Source of the DNA: Halorubrum coriense DSM 10284 | GTDB lineage: Archaea; Halobacteriota; Halobacteria; Halobacteriales; Haloferacaceae | Assembly (NCBI RefSeq): GCF_000337035.1 | Contig: NZ_AOJL01000042.1 | Coordinates: forward strand, 29,820-74,559 | Reading direction: 5' to 3' | Length of the DNA: 44,740 nucleotides | Shown here: positions 1 to 7,576 of the stretch, piece by piece | Position numbering within the stretch: position 1 is the first letter of the stretch | How the letters are laid out: each line of letters starts with the position of its first letter | Notes under the pieces: generated by a model | Seen by the model: the letters and a program-made list of their open reading frames with translations, nothing else | Databases searched by the model: none | What the model was told of the DNA's origin: nothing | Made by a program: the position numbers and the translations under genes

Positions 1-35
1 CTCCCTCGCGCCATAGAGATGTGTATAAGAGACAG
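1..35 (+). other. Sequencing adapter contamination (454 primer A plus Tn5 mosaic end)
   Basis: Positions 17-35 read AGATGTGTATAAGAGACAG, the exact 19-bp hyperactive-Tn5 mosaic end used in tagmentation library kits. Positions 1-16 (CTCCCTCGCGCCATAG) match the 3' part of the 454 primer-A sequence with one base missing. The two blocks lie in the order expected of a 454 tagmentation adapter. The stretch is therefore read as library-derived and not genomic, and position 36 is likely the true contig end. Confidence 0.93.
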
Positions 36-36
36 G

Positions 37-108
37 TATAAGTACGAGAACGACGATCCCGACGGCGAACGCCGCGAGATCGGCGGTTTCGAAGGCGAAA
101 CGGAGTGA
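37..108 (+). CDS. C-terminal tail of an unidentified protein (5' end missing)
   Basis: An open frame runs out of the adapter junction and ends at a TGA at 106-108. It encodes 23 residues starting [10 protein letters not shown] and ending GGFEGETE, acidic like other haloarchaeal proteins. The rest of the gene lies beyond the contig edge. I do not recognise the family from so short a tail. Codon third positions are mostly G or C, which supports real coding. The next gene begins about 145 bases downstream on the same strand behind its own AT-rich promoter-like element, so the two are probably not one operon. Confidence 0.5.
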   Translation, partial: YKYENDDPDGERREIGGFEGETE

Positions 109-208
109 ACGGCGGGCCCGACTCGTAGCCGACCCGCCGTCGGCGACGCGTCGACCGCCCCGAGAGACTCCGGGGCGTGCTCGACCGGGGACTGGGGGGC
201 TCTCCGAG

Positions 209-216
209 TTTATTGT
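209..216 (+). promoter_or_regulatory. Candidate TATA element upstream of the GCS-like gene
   Basis: TTTATTGT is an isolated AT-rich patch in a very GC-rich region, about 40 bases before the chosen ATG. That position would allow a short leader. It is suggestive only. Confidence 0.4.
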
Positions 217-253
217 TACCAAGTATCATGTTTGTCGCGTTCGAACGGTGCGT

Positions 254-1729
254 ATGGAGTGGGACGAAACCGTTCGACGGAGCCGGAGGGCCGCGACGAG
301 GGAGGTGTACCGACGTCGTGTCGAAGACCAGGCGGTGTCGCTCCGGGCGGCGCTCGACTCCGGCGAGTTCGAGGGGGGATTTCGGCTCGGGCTCGAACTC
401 GAGGGGTACGCCGTGGACGGCGACGGCCGGCTCTCCCCCGCCCCGGAAGCGGCGATGTCGTCGGTCTGCGAGCCCGAACTGGGGCGACACAACGCCGAGA
501 TCAACACCGCCGTGACGGGGTTCGACCCGGCGGGCGTCACCCGGCAGACCAACGACTTGGCCGAGCGCGCCAGCGCCGTTCGGGAGGCGTTCGCGGCCCG
601 CGACAGGCGGTTCGTCACCGACGGGATCTGGACTATCGGTCCGCCGGAGGGAGCGCTGTCGTACCTCTCGGCCACCGAGACGAAGCGCGGGATGGAAGTC
701 CCGTCGAACCTCACGCCGGAGGCGCGGTACTACGCGTTGGACGCGGACATCACCGCGAACGAGCCGGTGACGTTAGACGTCGACGGCTGTCACCGGACGT
801 TCCGAACCATCCTCGTCGAGTCGCTGGCGACCTCGATACAGGTCCACCTTCAGCCCCCGACCGACGAGTTCGCGCGGTACTTCAACGCGGCGCTCCGGAC
901 GGTCGGGCCGGTGGTCGCGCTGGCCGCGAACGCCCCGTTTCTCCCGCCGGAACTGTACACCGACGCCGACGCGGAGACGGTCATGACCGCCGGGCACGAG
1001 CTCAGGATACCCGTGTTCGAGTCGATGAACGTCCGTAGCCCGGGGAAAGTTCGATTCCCCCGCGACATTCAGACGGCGACCGACGCGATCGATCGGATCC
1101 TCGACGACCGTCCGTGTGCCCCCCACCTCCGCGAGTGGCTCTCGGACGCCCCTCGCGACGGGTTCGAGGCCGACCACTGGGAGTTCCTCCACAAGCAGGG
1201 GACCTGCTGGCGGTGGGTCCGCCCCGTGTTCGGTGCCGAGGGACCGCGGATCGAGTATCGGCCGCTCGCCGCCCAGCCGACCACGGCCGACGTGATCGGA
1301 TTCCAACTGTTGGTCGCCGGGCTGATACACGGGGTCGTCAGCACCGATCACCCGCTCTGCGACCTGCCGTGGCGTGCCGCTCGCGAATCGCTATACGCCG
1401 CGAGCCGCGACGGGTTCGACGCGGACCTCCCGTGGCTGACCGGCGACGGCGAACGAACCGACGACCCGACCGTCGTCTATCCGGAGCTGTTCGCGCTCGC
1501 TCGCGCCGGGCTCCGCGACCGCGAACTGGCCGAGGGCCGGATCGATAGCCTCCTCGCGCCCGTCGAGCGGCGCTGGACGGCGCGGACGACTCCGGCGACG
1601 TGGAAGCGGGAGCGGGTCAGAGAGCGGCTCGACGCCGGTGCGGACCTCTCGGAGGCCGTCACCGGAACGCAGCGCGAGTACATTCGGCGGGCCGAGACGG
1701 GGAGTCCCTTCGCGGACTGGATCGCGTGA
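254..1729 (+). CDS. Glutamate-cysteine ligase-like protein (GCS2-related ATP-dependent ligase)
   Basis: A 491-residue protein. Its N-terminal third contains [25 protein letters not shown] and later METKRG-type and [12 protein letters not shown] segments. These resemble the GCS2 / carboxylate-amine ligase fold, in which glutamates bind Mg-ATP and glutamate. Known haloarchaeal GshA makes gamma-glutamylcysteine, the main thiol of these organisms, but that protein is nearer 360 residues. This longer form may be a paralogue with another amine substrate. Start: an ATG at 254 is preceded two codons earlier by an in-frame GTG at 248, and either could be used. It stands alone, with 67 bases to the convergent end of top6A. 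The family assignment is moderate and the substrate is unknown. Confidence 0.6.
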   Translation: MEWDETVRRSRRAATREVYRRRVEDQAVSLRAALDSGEFEGGFRLGLELEGYAVDGDGRLSPAPEAAMSSVCEPELGRHNAEINTAVTGFDPAGVTRQTNDLAERASAVREAFAARDRRFVTDGIWTIGPPEGALSYLSATETKRGMEVPSNLTPEARYYALDADITANEPVTLDVDGCHRTFRTILVESLATSIQVHLQPPTDEFARYFNAALRTVGPVVALAANAPFLPPELYTDADAETVMTAGHELRIPVFESMNVRSPGKVRFPRDIQTATDAIDRILDDRPCAPHLREWLSDAPRDGFEADHWEFLHKQGTCWRWVRPVFGAEGPRIEYRPLAAQPTTADVIGFQLLVAGLIHGVVSTDHPLCDLPWRAARESLYAASRDGFDADLPWLTGDGERTDDPTVVYPELFALARAGLRDRELAEGRIDSLLAPVERRWTARTTPATWKRERVRERLDAGADLSEAVTGTQREYIRRAETGSPFADWIA

Positions 1730-1796
1730 ACCCGTCCGGCGGTTCGGGTCCGGAACGCTCCGGCGAAGCGGACGACCGCCGGCGGCCCGCAGTCGC

Positions 1797-2882
1797 CTAC
1801 AGGACCCCCATCTCCCCGAGCCGCTCGGGGAGGTAGGTGTCCGTGACGAAGTCGAGCCCGCGGCTCGCGAGCGACTGCTGCTCGGACTTCTTGCCGATGT
1901 CGAGCTGGAGCTCGATCTGCTCTTCCCAGTAGTCGGTCTGGAACCGCGGGTCCTCAAGCTCGGATTCGAGGGCGTTGATGTCCGAGTCGGAGAGGGGGTC
2001 GGACGGCAGGTCGTACTCGACGATGTCCTCCGGCTGGATCCCGATGAACCGCGCCTCGGGCGTCGCGAGGTACTTCGAGAGGTGCGCGGACTTGATCGAG
2101 CCGTACGCGACGGAGCCGTAGATCCGGTAGGACCACGGGTCGCCGTCGGTGAACACCACGACCGGGAGGTCGAGCTCGTCGCGGAAGCGCTTCGTCAGCC
2201 GGCGGGTGGCGCGGGCGGGCTGGCCGCCGAGGTGGACCACGAGGGCGTCGTGCTCCTCGTCGAAGCCGTTCTCGACGAGCCGGTCGCGCATCCCGCCGGT
2301 CTCGACGCAGAGGACGAACTCCGCGTCGTTGTCGAGGAACTCGATGGTGTCCGGGTTGTTCGGGATCTGGTAGCCGCCCTGCCCGACGTCGAGCTGGCAG
2401 TGGATCTCGCGGTCGCCGCGGTTGGTCTGCTCGCGGAGCTCCAGCGGGCCCATCACCTTCGCGCCCGACTCCTCCGGGCGCATGTGGAAGTCCTCGCGGG
2501 TGACGCCCGTGACGATCTCGAGGTCCTCCACGAGGTCGTTCGACTCGTCCTGCGAGCTGAACTGCGCCTCGTCGTTGTTCCACGACTCCGAGAGGTAGTA
2601 CAGCTCGCGCAGCGTCGACGAGCGGTCGTCGTCGAGCTGGTTCGCGAGGAACTCGATGGTGTAGGCCGCCTTGAGCAGCTTGCGCGCGCCCCGCACCGAG
2701 TTGGCGCTGCGCGTGGAGGTGCGGTCGCCGTACGTCCAGACGCCGCTCTCCTCGTCGTACTCGATGTTGCTCTTCGTCCGCGTGGGGAGCGTCATCTCCG
2801 GGATCGACCCCGCCGCGAACTGGTCGTAGAAGTCGGCGGCCAGGTCGATCAGCTCGTCTCGTGCGTCGCTTTCGGTCGTCAT
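1797..2882 (-). CDS. top6A: DNA topoisomerase VI subunit A
   Basis: This is the 361-residue cleavage subunit of the type IIB topoisomerase, related to Spo11. It makes the double-strand break through a tyrosine and works with subunit B to relax and decatenate DNA. The winged-helix part holds LRELYYLSE (Tyr95/Tyr96), the expected catalytic tyrosine region. The Toprim part has the acidic CVETGG segment and FTDGDPWSY, which bind Mg. Length is normal for the family. The ATG directly abuts the TAA of top6B with no spacer, so the two subunits are almost certainly cotranscribed and translationally coupled, B first. The DNA gyrase genes that follow topoisomerase VI in some haloarchaea are not next to it here. 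Confidence 0.96.
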   Translation of the reverse strand: MTTESDARDELIDLAADFYDQFAAGSIPEMTLPTRTKSNIEYDEESGVWTYGDRTSTRSANSVRGARKLLKAAYTIEFLANQLDDDRSSTLRELYYLSESWNNDEAQFSSQDESNDLVEDLEIVTGVTREDFHMRPEESGAKVMGPLELREQTNRGDREIHCQLDVGQGGYQIPNNPDTIEFLDNDAEFVLCVETGGMRDRLVENGFDEEHDALVVHLGGQPARATRRLTKRFRDELDLPVVVFTDGDPWSYRIYGSVAYGSIKSAHLSKYLATPEARFIGIQPEDIVEYDLPSDPLSDSDINALESELEDPRFQTDYWEEQIELQLDIGKKSEQQSLASRGLDFVTDTYLPERLGEMGVL

Positions 2883-5330
2883 TTAGTCGTTCACCGTGAG
2901 TTTCTCCGTCTCGACGCCGCCGACGCTGACCTCGAACTCGGGGTCGCCGCCGACCGCGTACGTCAGTTCCCGCTCGTCGCCCGAGGGGACCTCGGGCTTC
3001 CACTGGACGAACCACTCGCCGTCCATGTCCACCACCGTCCCGTCGGAGAGGTCGGTCGGCTCCGTCGAGACGATGTCGGTGATGTCCAGCTGCTCGTTCA
3101 CGTCGGAGTGGTTCTCGACGACGAGCGTCACCGTCTCGCCGTCCACCTCGCGCTCGACGCTGACGTTGTTCATGATCCGCGCCAAGGCCCCGTCGATGTC
3201 GGGGCGCGGGCGGCCCGTCACCTCGGAGACCTTGTCGGCCATCTCCGGGAGGATCCGGCCGAGCACGTCCTGCTTCTCCCGGCGCTGTTGCATCGAGCGC
3301 CGCTTGTTGAGGTACGACTTCAGCTCGCGGGCGGCCTCCCGGACCGCGAGCTCGATCTCGTCTTCGATCGCCGGCACGTTCGCGAGCGCGTCCTTCGACT
3401 CGCTCGTGAACGGCACGTTCGTGGAGGCCACGTGGATGCTGATGACGGCCGGCCCGTTCGGCATCCCCGACCCCCCGGGCTGGTCGAGACCGTAGTTCCG
3501 CCAGCCGATGTGCTTGATGACGTCCGTCGTCGCGCACGCGCCGCGCTGGTAGACGAGCGGGACGCGGTTCGCGAACCGGAGCAGCTCGACCGACCCCTCG
3601 GCCGGGATCTCGCCGCCGTACGCGATCCCGGCCTCGACGATGAACGGGTCGCCGCCGTGGACCTCGGCGTCACGGGTCGCCGCCGCGTAGAAGTCGGCGT
3701 CGTACTCCTTCCGCAGGCCGGCCTCCACCAGCTCCGCCGTGATCGGCGCGAGGCAGCCGGTCGGCGGCGCGAGGATGTCGGTCGTCCGCATCGCTTCGAG
3801 CAGGTCGGCGGCGGCGTCGCGGTCGCCCGCGATCGACTTCACCTTCGGCGGGTCGTCCGGAACCGTCCGCGCCCGCGACCAGAACGCCTCGACGACGTTC
3901 TCGCGGGCGGTCTCGCCGAAGGTCGCGTCGCGCTGCTCGGCGACGAACGAGGCGGCGTCAGCGACGAGGCGTTCGAGGTCGTCGCGGGTGATCCGGTACG
4001 CGTCCCCGTCGAGGTTCTCGAACCGGCGCGCGAGCGCCTCGGCCATCGCCCGGACCGCGGCGTCGTCCTTCCGCGTCGACGTGGCCTCGTCGACCAGCGC
4101 GTAGACGTCGGGGACGAGCGGCGACTCCTCGGGACCGCCGTCGTCGGACTCCGCGCTCTCGTCGGCCTCGTCACCGCCCGTGACCGCCCGCCACCCTGCG
4201 TCGACCGCGTTCTCGCGGACGGTCCCGCCGAACGTCTTGCCCGTGTCGCCCTCGACCGTCTCCGCGACGGTGTCGACGATGTCGGCCAGTTCGGAGCGGG
4301 AGATCCGGTCGTTGTTCCCCACCGTCTCGGCGACGCCCTCCGCGAAGGCCGTCGTCGCCTCCGCGCCCTTGTTGGCGACGGCGTCGGAGACCGCGCTCGC
4401 GACGTCGCGGTCGTCGTGCGCGCGCGGCGGCGACCACGACAGCTCGCGGCCGTAGTACACGTCGCGGAAGTTGTCGATCACGCCGTCGGCGGTCTTCTTG
4501 CCGACCCGGGTGAACTCCTCTTGGAGGAACCCGGAGACGGAGTACGACTCGGTCGCCTCGAGCATCTTGATCAGCGTGCCGAGCTCGACGCCGTGCGGGT
4601 GCGGGCGGATCTCCTCCGTCTCCGCCGGCAGCTCGTCGGTCGCGCGCTCGAACTTCATCGGCTCGTCGAGCCCGGGCTCGCGCAGTTCCAGCCGCGCGTG
4701 TGGGTTGACGACCGCGGTGTGTTTCACGTAGTCGTGGAGCTGCTGGCGGGCGCGCATGTTCGCCTCCATCTCCAGCTCGATCCGGGTCCCGTGCGGCCGG
4801 TCCCACGTCGTCTCCTCGTCGGCCTGGATCTCCGGCTCGTTCGTGTCCGTGTCGATGATGAGCTCGAAGTACTGCGCCCGCGACTGCCCCTTCGGGCGCG
4901 AGGTGATCTTCGCCGGCTGGCCCGAGGTCAACTGAGAGTACAGCACAGCCGCTGAAATACCGATTCCCTGTTGACCGCGAGACTGCTCGCGGGCGTGGAA
5001 CCGGCTGCCGTACAGGAGCTTCCCGAACACTTTCGGAAGCTGTTCTTTCGTGATCCCCGGCCCGTTGTCCTCGATGACGAGCCGGTAGTAGTCGCCCACC
5101 TCCTCGATCTCGATGTAGATGTCGGGGAGGACGCCGGCCTCCTCGGTCGCGTCAAGGGCGTTGTCGACCGCCTCCTTGACGGCGGTGACGAGCCCGCGGG
5201 CGCCCGAGTCGAACCCGAGCATGTGTTTGTTCTTCTCGAAGAACTCGGCGATGGAGATCTCGCGCTGGCCCTCGGCCAGCTCCTCCGCGATCCCCTCCTC
5301 GTCGCCGATCGTCGACTGGAAGGACGTCAT
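2883..5330 (-). CDS. top6B: DNA topoisomerase VI subunit B, long haloarchaeal form with duplicated insert
   Basis: This is the 815-residue ATPase and transducer subunit of topoisomerase VI. The GHKL fold is clear: EAVDNALDA with Asn57, DNGPG at about 88-92, and the lid motif GQQGIGISA at 119-127. The transducer domain follows in the last 300 residues ([21 protein letters not shown]). Short forms in other archaea are around 530 residues. The extra length is mainly an acidic insert at about 300-495. Within it a helical module appears twice, at about 318-384 and 421-488, each ending in a TFGxTxRENxVxAxW signature. The insert falls between the ATPase core and the transducer, near the H2TH region. 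The stop codon touches the top6A start. ATG at 5330 with a TATA-like element about 30 bases upstream. Confidence 0.96.
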   Translation of the reverse strand: MTSFQSTIGDEEGIAEELAEGQREISIAEFFEKNKHMLGFDSGARGLVTAVKEAVDNALDATEEAGVLPDIYIEIEEVGDYYRLVIEDNGPGITKEQLPKVFGKLLYGSRFHAREQSRGQQGIGISAAVLYSQLTSGQPAKITSRPKGQSRAQYFELIIDTDTNEPEIQADEETTWDRPHGTRIELEMEANMRARQQLHDYVKHTAVVNPHARLELREPGLDEPMKFERATDELPAETEEIRPHPHGVELGTLIKMLEATESYSVSGFLQEEFTRVGKKTADGVIDNFRDVYYGRELSWSPPRAHDDRDVASAVSDAVANKGAEATTAFAEGVAETVGNNDRISRSELADIVDTVAETVEGDTGKTFGGTVRENAVDAGWRAVTGGDEADESAESDDGGPEESPLVPDVYALVDEATSTRKDDAAVRAMAEALARRFENLDGDAYRITRDDLERLVADAASFVAEQRDATFGETARENVVEAFWSRARTVPDDPPKVKSIAGDRDAAADLLEAMRTTDILAPPTGCLAPITAELVEAGLRKEYDADFYAAATRDAEVHGGDPFIVEAGIAYGGEIPAEGSVELLRFANRVPLVYQRGACATTDVIKHIGWRNYGLDQPGGSGMPNGPAVISIHVASTNVPFTSESKDALANVPAIEDEIELAVREAARELKSYLNKRRSMQQRREKQDVLGRILPEMADKVSEVTGRPRPDIDGALARIMNNVSVEREVDGETVTLVVENHSDVNEQLDITDIVSTEPTDLSDGTVVDMDGEWFVQWKPEVPSGDERELTYAVGGDPEFEVSVGGVETEKLTVND

Positions 5331-5357
5331 TCGGTACTCACTCCTTTCCCCGAGGCA

Positions 5358-5367
5358 CCTAAAAACG
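5358..5367 (-). promoter_or_regulatory. Candidate TATA box of top6BA
   Basis: On the minus strand the sequence reads CGTTTTTAGG, centred about 32 bases upstream of the top6B ATG, in otherwise GC-rich DNA. Spacing fits a short-leader haloarchaeal promoter. Confidence 0.5.
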
Positions 5368-5499
5368 CACCGGCGGCGCAGTGAAAGTGTATCTCCGCGG
5401 CAGAGGCCCTCACGTCGGCCCGTTCGTGAGCGCGTCGCACGGCGCTCGACCGTCCGACCCGCCGACAGGTTTCTCCCCGTGACGCCCCTTCGTCCGATT

Positions 5500-6459
5500 A
5501 TGGCAGCATGGACGGCCGACGAGATGCCGCGGCTGGACGGGAAGACGGTGGTCGTGACCGGGGCGAACAGCGGGCTCGGCTTCGAGGGGACCCGCGCGTT
5601 CGCCGCGAGGGGCGCGACCGTCGTGATGGCGTGCCGGAGCGTCGAGCGCGCCGAGGAGGCGGCCGGCGAGATCCGCGCAGACGCGGGCGGCGCGGTCGAC
5701 GGCGACCTCGACGTCCGGGAGTGCGACCTCGCGTCGCTCGACTCGGTGGCGTCGTTCGCCGACGGCCTCGCCGCCGACTACGACGCGGTCGACGTCCTCT
5801 GTAACAACGCCGGCGTGATGGCGATCCCGCGAAGCGAGACCGAGGACGGCTTCGAGACGCAGTTCGGCGTCAACCACCTCGGCCACTTCGCGCTCACCGG
5901 ACGGCTGTTCGACCTGCTCGACGCCGCGGAGGGCGTCGGCGGCGACGCGCGCGTCGTCACCCAGTCGTCGGGGGCCCACGAGCAGGGGGAGATGGACTTC
6001 TCCGACCTCAACTGGGAGCGGTCGTACGGCAAGTGGAAGGCGTACGGGCGCAGCAAGCTCTCGAACCTGCTGTTCGCCTACGAGCTCCAGCGCCGGCTCG
6101 ACGCGGCGAGCGACGGGGACGGCGACGTGGGAATCCGCAGCGTCGCCTGCCACCCCGGCTACACCGACACGAACCTCCAGATGCGGACCGCGGCGGAGAG
6201 CGGCAACCCCCTGATGAAGGTCGGGATGAAGGCCGCCAACGCCGTCCTCGGACAGGAGCCCGACATCGGCGTCGAACCGATGCTGTACGCGGCCACCGTC
6301 GACGTCGACGGCGGCGCGTACGTCGAGCCCGGCGGCCTGATGAACATGCGCGGCCACCCGACCGTCGGGCGGTCGAACGACGCCTCCTACGACCGCGGGG
6401 ACGCCCGCAGGCTCTGGGAGTACTCGACCGAGGCGACCGGCGTCGAGTACCCCCTGTAG
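5500..6459 (+). CDS. Short-chain dehydrogenase/reductase, retinol-dehydrogenase-like
   Basis: A 319-residue classical SDR. Visible motifs are the cofactor loop TGANSGLG at 20-27, NNAG at 102-105 and the active-site Tyr182-x3-Lys186 (YGRSK), followed by HPGYTDTNL. The Asn-Ser-Gly-Leu-Gly loop and the post-catalytic HPG segment resemble retinol dehydrogenase/WW-domain-oxidoreductase-type SDRs, which reduce or oxidise lipophilic carbonyls with NADP(H). The substrate cannot be read from sequence. The ATG at 5500 gives the cofactor fold its usual spacing. The gene is divergent from top6B and shares no visible operon. Confidence 0.88.
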   Translation: MAAWTADEMPRLDGKTVVVTGANSGLGFEGTRAFAARGATVVMACRSVERAEEAAGEIRADAGGAVDGDLDVRECDLASLDSVASFADGLAADYDAVDVLCNNAGVMAIPRSETEDGFETQFGVNHLGHFALTGRLFDLLDAAEGVGGDARVVTQSSGAHEQGEMDFSDLNWERSYGKWKAYGRSKLSNLLFAYELQRRLDAASDGDGDVGIRSVACHPGYTDTNLQMRTAAESGNPLMKVGMKAANAVLGQEPDIGVEPMLYAATVDVDGGAYVEPGGLMNMRGHPTVGRSNDASYDRGDARRLWEYSTEATGVEYPL

Positions 6460-6501
6460 CGTGTCCGCGCGCCGGGGGCGCGAGCGCGCCGAACCGCTCC
6501 G

Positions 6502-7056
6502 TCAGTGGAGGGTGCCCTCTCGGACGTGCGCGTCGTGCGCGAACAGCGCGTACCCCACGTCCACCGGCCGGTAGTCGGTCTCGTCGGCGATCGCTCGGAT
6601 CGGTTCGATCATCGCCACGTAGTCGGCGGCGTCGAACGACTCCTTGCGCCCGTCGAGGTAGCCAAGTCGCTCCAGGGAGGCCCAGACCCGCGTGTCGACG
6701 ACGGCGTGTCGGTCGCCGTCGAGCGCGGCGATCACGCACGACGCGGTCGCCGCTTTGAACCCGGCGAGTCCGGTGACGAGGTGGATCGCCGAGAAGTCGC
6801 CGTCGACCGCGCGGGCGTTCCGCGTCACCTCCCGGCAGCGCGCCTCGGGATTCTTCTCGACGTGGTACGCGCTCCGGGTGGACGACTCGTAGGCGATCTC
6901 GTACAGCTGCTCGCGCGTCAGGTGCCCCTGCGACCGGTACCGCTCGCCGAACTCGTCGAGCCGCTCGGGGAGGACGCCCCGCGTGTCGGCGTAGCGGTCG
7001 AGGTTCTCGGCGACGAACGCGTCGAGGTCGTCGGGAGGGGAGCCGTCGGTCTTCAT
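6502..7056 (-). CDS. HhH/DNA-glycosylase-like hypothetical protein
   Basis: A 184-residue protein without a confident family name. Residues 91-112 (IHLVTGLAGFKAATASCVIA) look like a helix-hairpin-helix, and AVVDTRVW follows with Asp121 where HhH-GPD glycosylases place the catalytic aspartate. There is no Fe-S cysteine set and no obvious catalytic lysine. It could be a minimal base-excision glycosylase, or a protein that keeps the DNA-binding fold for another use. A TTTTACTC promoter-like element lies about 25 bases upstream. Two short hairpins and a palindrome precede it. It is read away from, and probably independently of, the cold-shock gene. Confidence 0.6.
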   Translation of the reverse strand: MKTDGSPPDDLDAFVAENLDRYADTRGVLPERLDEFGERYRSQGHLTREQLYEIAYESSTRSAYHVEKNPEARCREVTRNARAVDGDFSAIHLVTGLAGFKAATASCVIAALDGDRHAVVDTRVWASLERLGYLDGRKESFDAADYVAMIEPIRAIADETDYRPVDVGYALFAHDAHVREGTLH

Positions 7057-7076
7057 AGGAGGGGCTCGTCGCTCGG

Positions 7077-7147
7077 CGAGTAAAACGGCGACGCCGTCGG
7101 TCGGCGAACGAGACGGCGATGCCGTCGCTCGCGGGCGTAATATACGC
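7077..7147 (-). promoter_or_regulatory. Upstream region of the HhH-like gene: TATA element, two small hairpins, AT-rich palindrome
   Basis: Minus-strand GTTTTACTCG at 7078-7087 fits a TATA box about 25-30 bases before the start at 7056. Farther out are hairpins at 7085-7097 (ACGGC-GAC-GCCGT) and 7112-7126 (GACGGC-GAT-GCCGTC), 27 bases apart. A palindrome GCGTA-ATA-TACGC lies at 7135-7147 and could be a second promoter or an operator. Confidence 0.4.
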
Positions 7148-7202
7148 GGAACGCGTTTCGAGAGCTGTCCGAGTTCGCCGGTAGCGGATGCCGCCGGACG
7201 AG

Positions 7203-7397
7203 TTACAGCCGAGTGAGGTTCGTCGCGCGCGGACCCTTGTCCGCCTCCTCGATCTCGAACTCTACCTCCTGTCCCTCCTCGAGGTCCGGGCCGCCGACGT
7301 CTTCCATGTGGAAGAACACGTCCTCGTCAGCGTCGTCAGTCTCGATGAATCCGTAGCCGCCGGTGTCGTTGAAGAAGTCGACCTTACCTGTCGCCAT
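7203..7397 (-). CDS. cspA: Cold-shock domain protein
   Basis: A 64-residue single cold-shock domain that binds single-stranded nucleic acid and acts as an RNA chaperone. RNP1-like GGYGFIE (13-19) and RNP2-like DVFFHM (26-31) are both intact, and the ending GPRATNLTRL is typical. The acidic stretch ETDDADED is a usual haloarchaeal adaptation. The ATG at 7397 was chosen because the domain starts at its first residue; an upstream GTG/ATG extension would run into the promoter. The TATA-like ACTTATG at 7424-7430 would place transcription start close to the ATG. Confidence 0.95.
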   Translation of the reverse strand: MATGKVDFFNDTGGYGFIETDDADEDVFFHMEDVGGPDLEEGQEVEFEIEEADKGPRATNLTRL

Positions 7398-7423
7398 CGC
7401 ACCTAGTGCGTCTCCCGACGCGG

Positions 7424-7431
7424 ACATAAGT
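7424..7431 (-). promoter_or_regulatory. Candidate TATA box of cspA
   Basis: Minus-strand ACTTATGT lies 27-34 bases before the cspA ATG, a spacing expected for a leaderless haloarchaeal transcript. Confidence 0.5.
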
Positions 7432-7550
7432 GTTGTGTGCCGCATTCGCGGCGGTTCGATCGAACTGATTTAGATCTCTATCCCGGATCGCTTTCGATTC
7501 TAAAATTCGGTGTCGCTCTGGCTTTGCTTTCGAATGGGAAAACGCACTAA

Positions 7551-7561
7551 GGGAGTATCCC
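7551..7561. promoter_or_regulatory. Short palindrome just upstream of copA
   Basis: GGGA-GTA-TCCC is a perfect 4+3+4 inverted repeat, 16-26 bases before the copA ATG. Its position overlaps the likely core promoter or start site, so it could be an operator for metal control. No regulator gene is adjacent. Confidence 0.3.
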
Positions 7562-7576
7562 GTAGTACGAAGTAAG

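Noticed and set aside
1-35. Tn5/IS50 end suggesting a transposon insertion
   Set aside because: The mosaic end is a synthetic, kit-specific 19-mer, is joined to a 454 primer, lies at the extreme edge, and has no transposase near it.
1638-4955. Very long plus-strand open frame of over 1,100 codons opposite top6A and top6B
   Set aside because: Low-complexity Arg/Leu/Asp/Val composition with no family motifs; it is the GC-rich antisense of topoisomerase VI, whose motifs are clear.
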